A DNA stretch of 64,000 nt from Panaeolus papilionaceus (taxonomy: Eukaryota > Basidiomycota > Agaricomycetes > Agaricales), in contig JADNRZ010000011.1 of NCBI GenBank assembly GCA_015501605.1, forward strand, positions 1,178,001 through 1,242,000, written 5' to 3'. Below, piece by piece: positions 8,659-18,597 of the stretch. The first letter of the stretch is position 1; each line of letters begins with the position of its first letter. The notes under the pieces were generated by a model. It was not told the origin of the DNA. It searched no databases and saw only the letters and a list, made by a program, of their open reading frames with translations. Position numbers and translations under genes: made by a program.

Positions 8659-10793
8659 ATGGTTTCCATACCTTTCCTATCAAGCTCAGCGAACCCAGAG
8701 GCACCCACTGCTGACGGTCGCGACTCTGCCCATACTGAGGACCGACCTAAAATGAGTCATAAGTCATTGTAAGTTACTATATATCTCGTTGCTCGTCATG
8801 CTGTGCGGACGATGTTTGCTGATACTGCGTGTTTTGCTCAGAGATATAGTTTTCCTTCAAGACACCACTGGCAGCCAAGGGCCCTATATCAGGGCGGCTA
8901 GACAGGCTATACGGGATATATGCGACAAGATCTCTGCATGCGCGCAGTTCCCTAAAGACTCGGACCTCATACGATTTGGCTTGATAGCTTTCCGCGATCA
9001 CCCTCCCCAGGACCTCAGTTATATTACGAAGGAGTTTGCCTTTACTTCGAATATCGAAATCATGCAGAAGAACTTGACCAGTCTTATCGCGACCGGTGGG
9101 GGCGACGGGCCTGAGGCGCAGACGGCCGCATTGGCAGCTGCCTTGAATCTCGAATGGAAGGAAGACGCAATCAAAGTTGCTGTCTTGATTACTGACTCTG
9201 GTCCTCATGGTTTGGGTGAATTTGGGGATGGCTTCGACAAATCTCCTGACCGTAAGCTTGCCGCTTTTCAAGGCATTACGTGCTAAAACAACATCTGTTT
9301 TAATGCAGAAAACGACCCACTTGATATGGCAAGACAGATGGCGGAGAGAGGTATTACTCTGGTAAGCCATGATCGACTTACATCGACCTAGAACCTGAGG
9401 AGACTCATTAAATTTTGTAGTTTGTGGTAGCATGTGAACCTACGCTCAGCAACTTCATGGTGCGCGTCGTCGATTCCAGTTCACTTCGATACATAGCTCA
9501 CATTGGTCATTTAGAACGCGCTGGATTTCTACTCTGCCTTGGTGCAAATTACCGGGTATCTATTCTATGGTCTTTAACATAGAGGATAACTGAACATATT
9601 CATTACAGCGGACGTCTTCTCCCGCTGTTGATGGCAGATAAGCTTGGAGATTACATCGTTGCGAGTGCCGTGGAAACAATCGAAACCGAGCAACTTATCA
9701 GCGAGTTCGAGCATGTTATCATCGACGATGTTTACGCCAAATCCAAGCCTATCGAAGAAGTCATGACAGAGGTCCATCAACAGCTGCAAAATAGAGGCAC
9801 CCAGTTACAAACCATGGAGCTCGAAAATGTCTATCAGGAAAGCGAACAAGCGACGAAAAATCGAGAAATATGGTTCGGTGCGACGTCAATAGCTGAAGCC
9901 AGGCTGCAAGTGAAACCGGTAAGTATCGTTTTCGGACAACCATTTGCTAATGTTCTAACTGTCCTATACAAGATTGGTGGAATGCGTCTGAAACCCGAAT
10001 TCGTAGGATCGTTGCCCTTTAACATTACCCCAGCCCGCTCGATGATTGTCGATCCCCTCATGTTAGCTTCAATGGAAAGGTCAGCTCATGGCGGCCCCGT
10101 GAGACAAACCAAGCGAAGAGGCCCAGCGCAGCCCACCCGTATGGCGGGACAGAGGCACTCGAAGCGCAGAGCTCCGAGCCAGGAAGAAGACTGGGAAAGA
10201 CCCAGATTCGGAGAAAGAGAACGAGAACGAGAACGAGAACGAGACATGTCCACCTCAATATCCGCGGATAGTGATATTATCGTCGACGGGGATGAGGTTG
10301 AAGAAGGAGCAGGAGAAGAAGCAAGGAATTTAGCAGAACGACAAAAGATGATACAGGAGCAGCAAATGCGGCTTCGTCAAATGCAAATGCAACAGCAGAT
10401 GCAACAACAGCAGATGCAACAGGGAATGCCGCAGATGGCACAGCAGCAAAGGCAACGGGCAATGATGTTGGCACAGCAGCAAGCACAGCGAGGGATGGCA
10501 CAAATGGCACAACAGCAGATGCAACAAGTCATGCCACAGCAGCCAGTTCAGCAACAACAGCAACAGCCCAAATTGACTCTCGAAAGAGCAAACGTCAACA
10601 TGTCGCAGGTAATGTGAGATTTCTCTGCACAAGGCCACGTGTTACTGAGATTCGTGCATCCTCCCATTAGGCCCATCGCCTGGTTATGCAAAGCCTGACT
10701 AGGAATTCCAAGGTCACTGCAACGGGTCTTATATCGAAGAAGGGTGAAACTGCAGGCCAGCAGGTTTCCATTGGCCCATACAAGGAGATGTAG
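8659..10793 (+). CDS. VWA-domain protein, downstream tandem copy with Gln/Met-rich region
   Basis: Exons 8659-8768, 8842-9251, 9309-9361, 9421-9459, 9515-9555, 9609-9918, 9973-10608 and 10671-10793 encode 573 residues. All seven intron positions and phases match the upstream copy, proving tandem duplication. The start was chosen because M-V-S-[IL] begins both copies. The VWA domain keeps the D-T-T-G-S MIDAS motif. Divergence is concentrated in exon 7: this copy has an Arg/Glu stretch, an acidic block and a long Gln/Met-rich segment near residues 450-525, where the first copy has Pro/Ser-rich sequence. The C-terminal 40-residue exon is 33/40 identical between the copies, so it is probably a functional binding element. 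Function unknown; a scaffold or adaptor role is only inference. Confidence 0.85.
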
Positions 10794-10986
10794 CCACTAA
10801 CAGCGATAGCCCCTTCGTCAATATGCGTATGGAACGCAACCCGCAGCATGTCGTAGTTTCCCAAACCAAAAGATGCCCTCTTGTATAATCTTGTTGTTTC
10901 TGCTTCATCGTGTATTGTATAGGCCTCGATACCAAACATCAATAATTAATTAGGCAACGAAATAACGAAACCACCAAAATTCAGAA

Positions 10987-13009
10987 TTATTGATTACATT
11001 CTGCGTACAAGTCCTGTGAAGAGCCGACCATTTTATCGATGTCTGTATTCAGGCAGTTTAGCACAAGCCAGGTCGTCGGAAGACTAATGAATGACTCACA
11101 AGCGATAAAATCTTCGTACAGGACCATATCAAGCACACCTAGAGGTGTAGAGGTACGTAGAGGCTGACCACCCCATAAGACTCGGATGTAGTACGCAGAC
11201 TTCTTGCTATATAACTCAAAGACGACCTGTGAAAAACGTGGGGCATTAGCGACGAAGTCCGGAGTAAGAAAGTCTATCGGGTGATTTACCTCCGAGCCCC
11301 TGTTGGATCACGTTTAGCGTTGTGTCCGACGCGTCAAGAGATTGCAGACTTACATTCCAGGCCAAACCATTTGCGAAATTTGGAGGAATCCCAAAAGTGA
11401 CGAAATAGATCCATCGTGAGCTACATTATGGAAATATTTGACCTATAACTGGCAATTTAGCACACCATAACAAAGCAATATATACGAGGGGAAATGCGCA
11501 CATTTGACGAGCCATCTACCTTCCCTTGAAGATGGGATTTCAACTCGAGCACCCAGACTCCATATCTCAAAGCAGCATATTTTGCAGAATCCGGCGCATC
11601 TCGATATTGCCAAGAATATTCCCAGTTTCCGAGACGATAGACAGTGTCGGCATCTTGTTGCGAGACGCAAAGGGAGGTGTCGTTGACGCTGCAGGGCAGC
11701 GATTTTCCATGACACTGTTTTGCACTAAAATTGTCGTAATAACTAAAACAAGGGCCTGAGTAAGGCATCGGCTGAGATTTAGGTAAAAAAAAACCTACTG
11801 ATCGAAGCTGGTATGCCAGCCTGCAGAATCTTGAGGGCTCGTTCCTGATATTTTGTCAAGTTTGCTGTAAAGGGGAGCAGCTTGCTTTAGGTGATCTTGC
11901 CACTGTTGTCCAGCACTCCCAGTTGTGTAGGAGCTCCTAATAGAGGAGGAACGCGGGCAAGAGTAGGTCGGTTCCAGTGAGTCGAATGCCGATGGCTGGA
12001 TAAGAACCGATAATGCGGAGGGATCTGCATGAGGGAATAACCCTCTGAGGAGGCCTGATGCAACCTGCGAGGTTATCACGTTGTTCGTCACCCCTTTCAA
12101 AGACCTTAGACGTTTGGAGCAGGAACTTGCGTCGGAAACTACATACTAATGCGGATTTGGCGCGGGTCTAGTTCATCATGGAAGCTCAGCTTCTGTCCGT
12201 AAACCTCACGAAGATCCTGTCGGAGTGTCAGTCAACGACAGCACACAAGTAATGACGAGATAACATACGGTTCCATGGGTGTATGAGTCTTGGAGACCTT
12301 GAGCCGTAATCTGGGGGAATTGACAACTAAAATCAGGTATCAGGAATCTGCTCGACTGGAGCTACAAATGAGCATGGTCATACGAGCTGCCCACAAATCC
12401 TGGTCCAACAGTGGTCGTCCAAGGATTAGTAGAATCTCGGTATGTTTGCCACTAATATAGAATATATATAAACATAAAAAATAAATACAAGAGAATCGTG
12501 GTTCACCTGGACAGGAGATGGATTGAACTGTGGGCTTCAGGCACTGGTTAATGAAGCTGCATGGTATTCATAGTCTCGGGGGGCTGTACCTAGTAGCTCC
12601 AAATGTCGCCCCTTCATCCTGGCACGACCACGCAACGTCCTCTTTGAAAAACGTGTTGGATGCGTATGGCGTACGCTTGTGATGCCGTTGAATCACCTCC
12701 ACATATCGCAGCTCATACTCCTTGGGAGGCGACCTGACTAAGGTTTAGGTTTGTGACACGCATATAACCAAGGTCAACGTACTTATACTCTCTTTTGCGG
12801 ACGTGCGGCATATTGCACCAGTTATACATCCCATACCTTACATCGTCTGTGGAGGATGAATTATAGATTCCAGGAGCGCCTGAACCACCCAGAACAAATG
12901 TCAGGTTGTTGATGTTACTCGAGATTGGAGGATAATGCACAACGTCAGATGCAGAAGCAGCTGGCTGTGCGCTTAAAAGAAAATATGCCAATGAAGCAGA
13001 CAGAATCAT
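10987..13009 (-). CDS. Histidine acid phosphatase (secreted, phytase-superfamily)
   Basis: Eleven exons on the minus strand: 13009-12783, 12733-12590, 12534-12507, 12451-12384, 12326-12269, 12216-12147, 12093-11799, 11742-11520, 11442-11354, 11299-11290 and 11226-10987, giving 483 residues. A hydrophobic signal peptide covers about residues 1-20. The branch-2 histidine phosphatase signature R-H-H-K-R-T-P lies at 92-98 (RHxxRxP, nucleophilic His93) and the proton-donor H-D at 380-381 (N-V-A-H-D-G-S). Other family landmarks include W-C-N-M-P-H-V-R near 65 and the Gly-rich M-G-S-E block before the last exon. It hydrolyses phosphomonoesters, probably outside the cell or at the wall; the substrate cannot be told. 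Exons of 28 and 10 nt are unusually small but are required by frame and family similarity. Its 3' end converges on the second VWA gene 193 bp away. Confidence 0.9.
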
Positions 13010-13740
13010 GACTCTAGAGAAACGTTGTGGTTAACTGGTCCAGTTGTCTATTTAGACAATTCATACATGGCTCTAAATCTCGCCAATTAGGTACAGTGAC
13101 CATACTTCTGAGAAGCATCAAATGGGCATACAAGAGCTTCCAAGAACCGGTAGGTCTGCTGGCCGCTGGCCGCTGAGCAACGTGCGTAGAGGTTTTCATG
13201 TGGATGGCTGGTCACAATATCGAAATTGAGGTGTTCAGATGTTTGGATGCATAAAAATAACACATAGAACGCGTTCGATGACGAGAAGAATGATTTAGAC
13301 CAAAGTTACATAAAATTCGATAAGGCCTCCAAATCTATGGTGGTCGTTGAGGTGGGTGGTGATCAAGAGATTGAGTGACCAAAGTGGAAAGGTTCAGTGC
13401 TGTTGTTTGGCATCAATCAAGCGCCAACCACAAACATTCAGCAACGTTGATGGCGACGAGCCCACATCTTTCCTTCTACTCTATCTCTGAACATGTTCTT
13501 CTGGAAGTTCTCCTGAATTTCACCAACGTTTCAATGAAGCATATGACCACAGAAGCTCCTTTATTTATCTGACAACTTGTACTTCTGAAATATCAAAAGG
13601 AATCATGGAGTTTTGTGAAAGGTACTTACGGAACACACTAGACTCAAATACGTTCGGTTCCAGAATTAATTCAGCCCACCTGTATTTAGAGCGAAAGTAA
13701 TGGGGGGAACCGCTGGAAGCCCTCTCAACAGAGGTCCATC
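13010..13740. other. Divergent promoter region between phosphatase and PI-PLC genes
   Basis: About 730 bp between two genes read outward. Short frames are present but none is convincing. Expected to hold both promoters; no clear TATA element was identified. Confidence 0.5.
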
Positions 13741-15313
13741 ATGTTCGCCGCCGTTTTATGTATCGTCAGCTTAAGTCTCTTATCCCTTGTCCCACTGCTT
13801 CCTGTCGGCGCTATACCTGATAGTTCTGGTTTGACTGCTGCTCAAACCCGGTTGAACCAAGCAGCTCTGGATGACGTACTAGAAAGAGCTGCACCAATAG
13901 CTGGTGAATCTGTTATCGACGAAGGCTTCATATCATGAATTTAACCCTCACCGTCAGGTATTGACCAGGGCTGCTCCAGGACAAGCAAGACTTGCGACTG
14001 GATGGCTAGGTTTCCGGATAGCACGAAGCTGGTACACATGAATCTGCCAGGAACTCATGATACGTCTACCTGTTTGTATTATCCACTTTGTTCCTAGGAT
14101 CTCGTAGCTGACATTGGCAACGGAACTGCAGGGAATTATTCCGATACAACGCAGGCATCTCTTCTTCGCTACACTGGCCCGTATGTACTACTTTTCTGAC
14201 GACTGGCCTTCTAAGCTAATCTCATCTTAGAATCCCTCCTGCACCTGTGTATCGCTGTCAAGAGCATTCTATCATCCAGTCTCTCAACGAAGGCATTCGC
14301 GTCTTTGACCTTCGTTTCTCTTACAATCCTGGAAACGATACCATTGGCTTCTACCACTGTACGTTTCTCTATCAACATATGCATACACTATGCTTACCTG
14401 GTTATCTCTAGCACTTGCTTTGTTGAGCCCAACGACAAGGATGGAGGACGTATTCTTTGCACTGTACGACTGGCTCAACAAACACCCCACTGAAGCGGTG
14501 TTGGTATCAATGAACTACGAGCCCGGAGGAGGGAGACCCGAAGACTCAGCACTGTATGAGAAGCTTTACAATATTCTCGACACCCCACTGGCTAAACAAT
14601 ACTGGGCGCAAACGAATGGAACGCTCGGTACTCTTGGAGAAGCTCGTGGCAAGCTTACACTCCTTCAACGTTGGAGCTATCGCCTTCTTCCACCTACTCT
14701 AACGAATCGCATCGGTATTCCTCTCGATCCTGATCACTGGACAGTCAACGGCAAAGCAACTGAATTGGTGTACAATGTTGCAAAGAATCAAATAGCTTAC
14801 ATTGAGGTGCTTTTGTTCTTTCTGTCCTGTTGTATTCCCTCTGAATGTAATTTTTTTCCCGCAGGACTTCTATGCGATCAATACCGTTACAGCAGGCTCT
14901 GGACAGAAAGCTTACATCGATGCCAAATTCGAAGCAGTAACTGCGCACCTTACCAACGCGACGCGCAACAATCTTCATCCTGATCAGCTCTACATTAGCT
15001 TTACTAGCGCAGCATTCATTGACGATACACCTCCAATGACCCCCCATGTAATTTATATTTTCCCCCGTTTCAAAAGTCCTGATCGAGCTAATATGAAAAA
15101 CAACAGATCTTTGCTGTTGGGAACGGAACCGACGTTTTAGGCATGAATCAACGACTTATCCCATGGCTTCAAGCTCGCAAAGGCCAACGCTTTGGGATTA
15201 TGAGTACGTGTACCCGTTTCTAACGTTCTTGAATGGCTCTGAATTTATATTCTACAGTGTTGGACTTCTACAACGCTGTTCCAGGATTAGTGGAAGCTGT
15301 CATCGGTTTATAA
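13741..15313 (+). CDS. Secreted PI-PLC X-domain protein (bacterial-type phosphatidylinositol phosphodiesterase-like)
   Basis: Eight exons: 13741-13903, 13958-14071, 14132-14180, 14231-14358, 14412-14806, 14865-15047, 15107-15203 and 15258-15313, encoding 394 residues. A signal peptide spans about residues 1-25. The PI-PLC X-like TIM-barrel domain begins at C-D-W-M (67-70). The first catalytic-type His is in L-P-G-T-H-D (His88), and the second candidate is at the end of F-D-L-R...G-F-Y-H (His151). Family relatives cleave phosphatidylinositol or GPI anchors without calcium; here the substrate is inferred. Introns are 50-60 nt with standard signals. The 3' end converges with the isomerase gene, only 110 bp away. 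The domain identity is secure; activity is probable because both histidines are kept. Confidence 0.85.
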
Positions 15314-15423
15314 CCGGTATAATAACCCTTAACTATTTATTCAAATGCTCATGAAATGCTTTCAAATCTCCACCAAAAATGCAAATACAATCGAAAATGC
15401 GATCCAAAAAGAACTGAGCATAG

Positions 15424-16754
15424 CTAAAGCTTGTGCTTGATTTCCTTGTTGGCGATCCTCGTGAATTGCTGGTATGGTACTCCGCTCGCAAAACGTTCCG
15501 CTTGGGCTACATTAACTCATCAACGCGATACCCTATTTCGCAAGACAGCCAAAAACGCACCATAGCTCTCCCTCAGGTTGACTGCGTCCGGGTCATTCTT
15601 CTCATACAAACCGCGTTTAATCAAACCTTTCATGACGAGAAGGGCGGTGGGATCCAGTCCCCTCAGCTCCTCGAGCAAATGTGCACGAACGGCCTTGTTG
15701 AATGATTCTGCGTCCTGTACAGGGAAGATTTGGCTGTTGATGTTATTCAAATTGTGGTTTGAGACACTGAACATATGACCACGTACTTGATGAAGCCTGC
15801 TCTGTGAAGTTCCTCAGCATTTTTCTTCTTTCCCCAGATAAGGACTTCGTTGGCCATGCCGAGCCCCACTGCGAACGGAAAGATTGTTAGGCTGGTGTCC
15901 TCGCCAAATAAATTACGATAGACTTACTTCTGTTAGCAAAGCTTACACTGGCGCCTCCTTCGGCGACGATTCCTAGGAATGTGAAGGGAACTGCCAGCCA
16001 GGCATGTGGTAGGGAATAGATGAAGTCGAAATATCCTAGGAATGCTGTTGGGAGATCTTAGTACGAAAGCACTCAATCAAATGTACCTTCTAATTTACCT
16101 GCAGTAATTCCTGTAAAACAACGGATGAACATAAGCTCTTATTACATTGAAGCATCACCTACCCATGACAGGTCCATTGAGAGCAGCAACGAGGATCTTG
16201 CTGTGTGAATAGAACTATTGGATTCAAAGAGCGTCAGGAAATATCAGACGAATGAAGACACGGTACAGACAGCCTTTCCGCAATCCAGGGTGGTATTGAC
16301 GACATTGCTCCTTAGCGCATGGCGCACATTACCCAAGGTCTCCGCAACATCTTCAGTCGAACTTGAAGGTCTATTCTTGACATCGGTCCCCCTATAATCA
16401 AAGAGTTGCGATAAATAAACGGTACCCCTCCCAGTCGTGAACACATACGCGCAGAACCATTTGCCGGTAGCTGTCCAATCCCTGCAGTCAGTTACATAGT
16501 TCTTATTCGATGAACTTGAATTTCGAAGAGCGCTCACCTTGAATCACAGTAACCAGAACCTCCTCCTCCTTGTCTACCTTTCTCAAGGTGTTGGCAAGAA
16601 AGTCATAATCTATATTAAGACCAGTCAGAACGACCAAACCTCCATATGCTGCTGCGAGATATTTACCATCTTTCGTGAGCGCGTTCAATGTTTTCGGCCT
16701 GTTGAGAGTGATAGTAGCAATGCGATCAGCGATGTCAAGAGTGATAGTGCTCAT
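15424..16754 (-). CDS. Peroxisomal delta3,delta2-enoyl-CoA isomerase (Eci1-like)
   Basis: Ten exons: 16754-16667, 16609-16538, 16470-16449, 16391-16271, 16214-16163, 16110-16099, 16044-15928, 15868-15787, 15733-15561 and 15506-15424, giving 273 residues, typical of the crotonase superfamily. Features: N-R-P-K near residue 20, the oxyanion-hole region W-F-C-A-G-T-D near 60, and the catalytic Glu (Glu151) in G-I-V-A-E-G-G-A, equivalent to the active Glu of yeast Eci1. The C-terminus is H-K-L, a PTS1-like peroxisomal signal (yeast Eci1 ends H-R-L). The enzyme shifts cis/trans-3-enoyl-CoA to trans-2-enoyl-CoA so that unsaturated fatty acids can enter beta-oxidation. Exons of 12 and 22 nt are required to restore conserved sequence. 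One donor (GTCTGT at 16270) is weak. Confidence 0.88.
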
Positions 16755-16859
16755 GGTAACTCGTGAAAGATGGATATGGTTTCGAACCTTTGTCAGTGAG
16801 AAAGGACCTTCAGTACTGGTGCATTGAAGTGTGTATACGGTTATAAAGCTTCCCGGGAA

Positions 16860-17104
16860 ACATCATTGACACCCCTGTCATCATGGTTCAGAGGCATGGA
16901 AAAAGTTGATCAGGTGAACCACCTGTGGTTGCGACTGAACCCGGTTCGGCTCAAGGTATTACCGGGCTTAATGAACCCCTTTGGCGCTCAAGTCAATGGT
17001 GCCCAACTTCTCCATGACAGAGAATTCTCAGCACCATCGAGAATCGAACCCACGACGTCAGGAAGTCAATGAGTGCAGCGCTGAAGCCACTGCACCATTG
17101 TGCC
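16860..17104 (-). mobile_element. tRNA-derived SINE-like element
   Basis: On the minus strand from 17104 the sequence begins like a tRNA. A box TGGTGCAGTGG lies at 17097-17087 and B box GGTTCGATTCT at 17050-17040, 37 nt apart as in tRNA genes. The D arm can pair (GTGC with GCGC) and the first bases can form most of an acceptor stem with TGGTGCT near 17031-17037, but the anticodon and T arms are poor, so it is not a working tRNA. A non-tRNA body continues to about 16860. This is the architecture of a SINE. Boundaries, target duplication and copy number cannot be seen here. Confidence 0.5.
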
Positions 17105-17263
17105 GTTAAAGTAGGGGTGAGCTGGCTTTCAGGGTTGGGGCTACATGAGCCCTACGCTATGCGAGTTCCAATGCCACGCACATCCTCTTTCTCACTTACA
17201 ACCATCATCATATCTCATAATACCATCCTTCTGTGGCAAATTACTGTCCACCTACCAGGTAAC

Positions 17264-18597
17264 ATGAGCATTCCCGAGTATACCACACTAAAAATCATGG
17301 GCGACATTTCCGTCGAACTTGCGACCGGGGAACTGCCAGAAGACGCGTGTTTATATATGTGGGTTTCTTGTCAACAATGTTATCGCATTAGCTGAAACAC
17401 TGCCCTTGGTACTAGACTAATGGGTCCTACAGGCGGTGGGAAAAGTGGCGTAAGTAGAGTGATATCTGCTTCCACATTACCAGTACTTATCATCTGAGGT
17501 GACAATACATATGGAAGTTTATTCAAGCGCTAGCTGGGGATTCTCAGGACTTGGGTATATCAAAGGACCAACTAGCTGGATTCACGCAAAAGGTATCCAT
17601 GTACAGGCTCGTTAATGTTCTGTTCCAATTCAGAGGAATTGGAAATGACAGGCCAATCTACCTCATTGATACACCCGGATTTTCTGATCCCAAGCTTTCC
17701 AATGTGGGCGTTCTATATACTTTGGGAGCCGTTTCCAAAGAGCTTGAAGTGCCCCTGCATTCTGGGTGTGTGCTCCTGGAAATATTAAATGTGGTCTGGC
17801 CTTTTTGAAGCTCATTCTAGGAATACGAACCCTGGGAAAATACTTTTCATGACCCCCATCACTGAGACACGGATGCCTGGTACCAAGCGCAGAACCATTG
17901 ATCTGCTAACTGCAATCGTTCAACCTTCCAAAGGCCGCCCAGCTTTCACTATCGTGACAACTATGTGGGATAAACTGTATACTGAGCATGCACGCCAACG
18001 GGCCGAGGCCAGTTATGAACAGCTCAGAGATGATATTTTCAAGGCATTTGGCTCCAGTCTTAATGATATACCATCCACATTATATTGATACTTACACATA
18101 TTACACAGGTATTTATTGACAATGGTGCAACAATTGAACAATTTATCAACACCAGAAGCTCTGCTTTGAACATATTGGACAAGCAACTCCAGTCAGTTGA
18201 CAATAACAGCTCATCTGAAATCAATGTAGAAGCCTATAATGTATGCATCTACCGGGATTTGCATGAGCGCATTGAGGCTGCTCTCCAGCAGAAGCAAATC
18301 ATCCAGGCTGACCTGGCCCATCCAGAGGCACAAAAGAATCTTGAACTGAAGGCTCTCCTTGAGAGTACTCATTTGGAGAATGAAGAAACATTGACAACAT
18401 TTGCCAAACAGTTTCTCATCCCAGTATTTCCACCACCAGGATTTGAGGATGCCCATTATCATCTTCTCAAGTCCTTACTGGGAACATACATTCCAAACAC
18501 AACATCCATGCGAATCTTTATTCTTCGGTATCACCTCACTGGATTGGTCTGCAGTGCTAAGTGCCATGGAAGTAAATGGTTTAAGCCAAAGGCTTGA
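17264..18597 (+). CDS. AIG1/septin-like P-loop GTPase of the agaric type
   Basis: Proposed exons 17264-17358, 17416-17449, 17518-17765, 17821-18043 and 18109-18597 give 362 residues. The G1/Walker A motif G-P-T-G-G-G-K-S spans exons 1-2 of the fold (about residues 35-42), G3 is D-T-P-G-F near 90, and T-T-M-W-D-K is the likely G4. Downstream are amphipathic helices with a coiled-coil look (residues 210-310). The family is expanded in mushrooms and has no assigned function; AIG1-like relatives act in membrane and immunity processes in other kingdoms. The intron joining exons 4 and 5 needs a GC donor (AAG|GCATTT), which preserves the D-D-I-F-K/V-F-I-D junction. The region between the G3 motif and exon 4 is the least certain part. 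The C-terminus after about residue 340 diverges and may be truncated. Confidence 0.7.
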
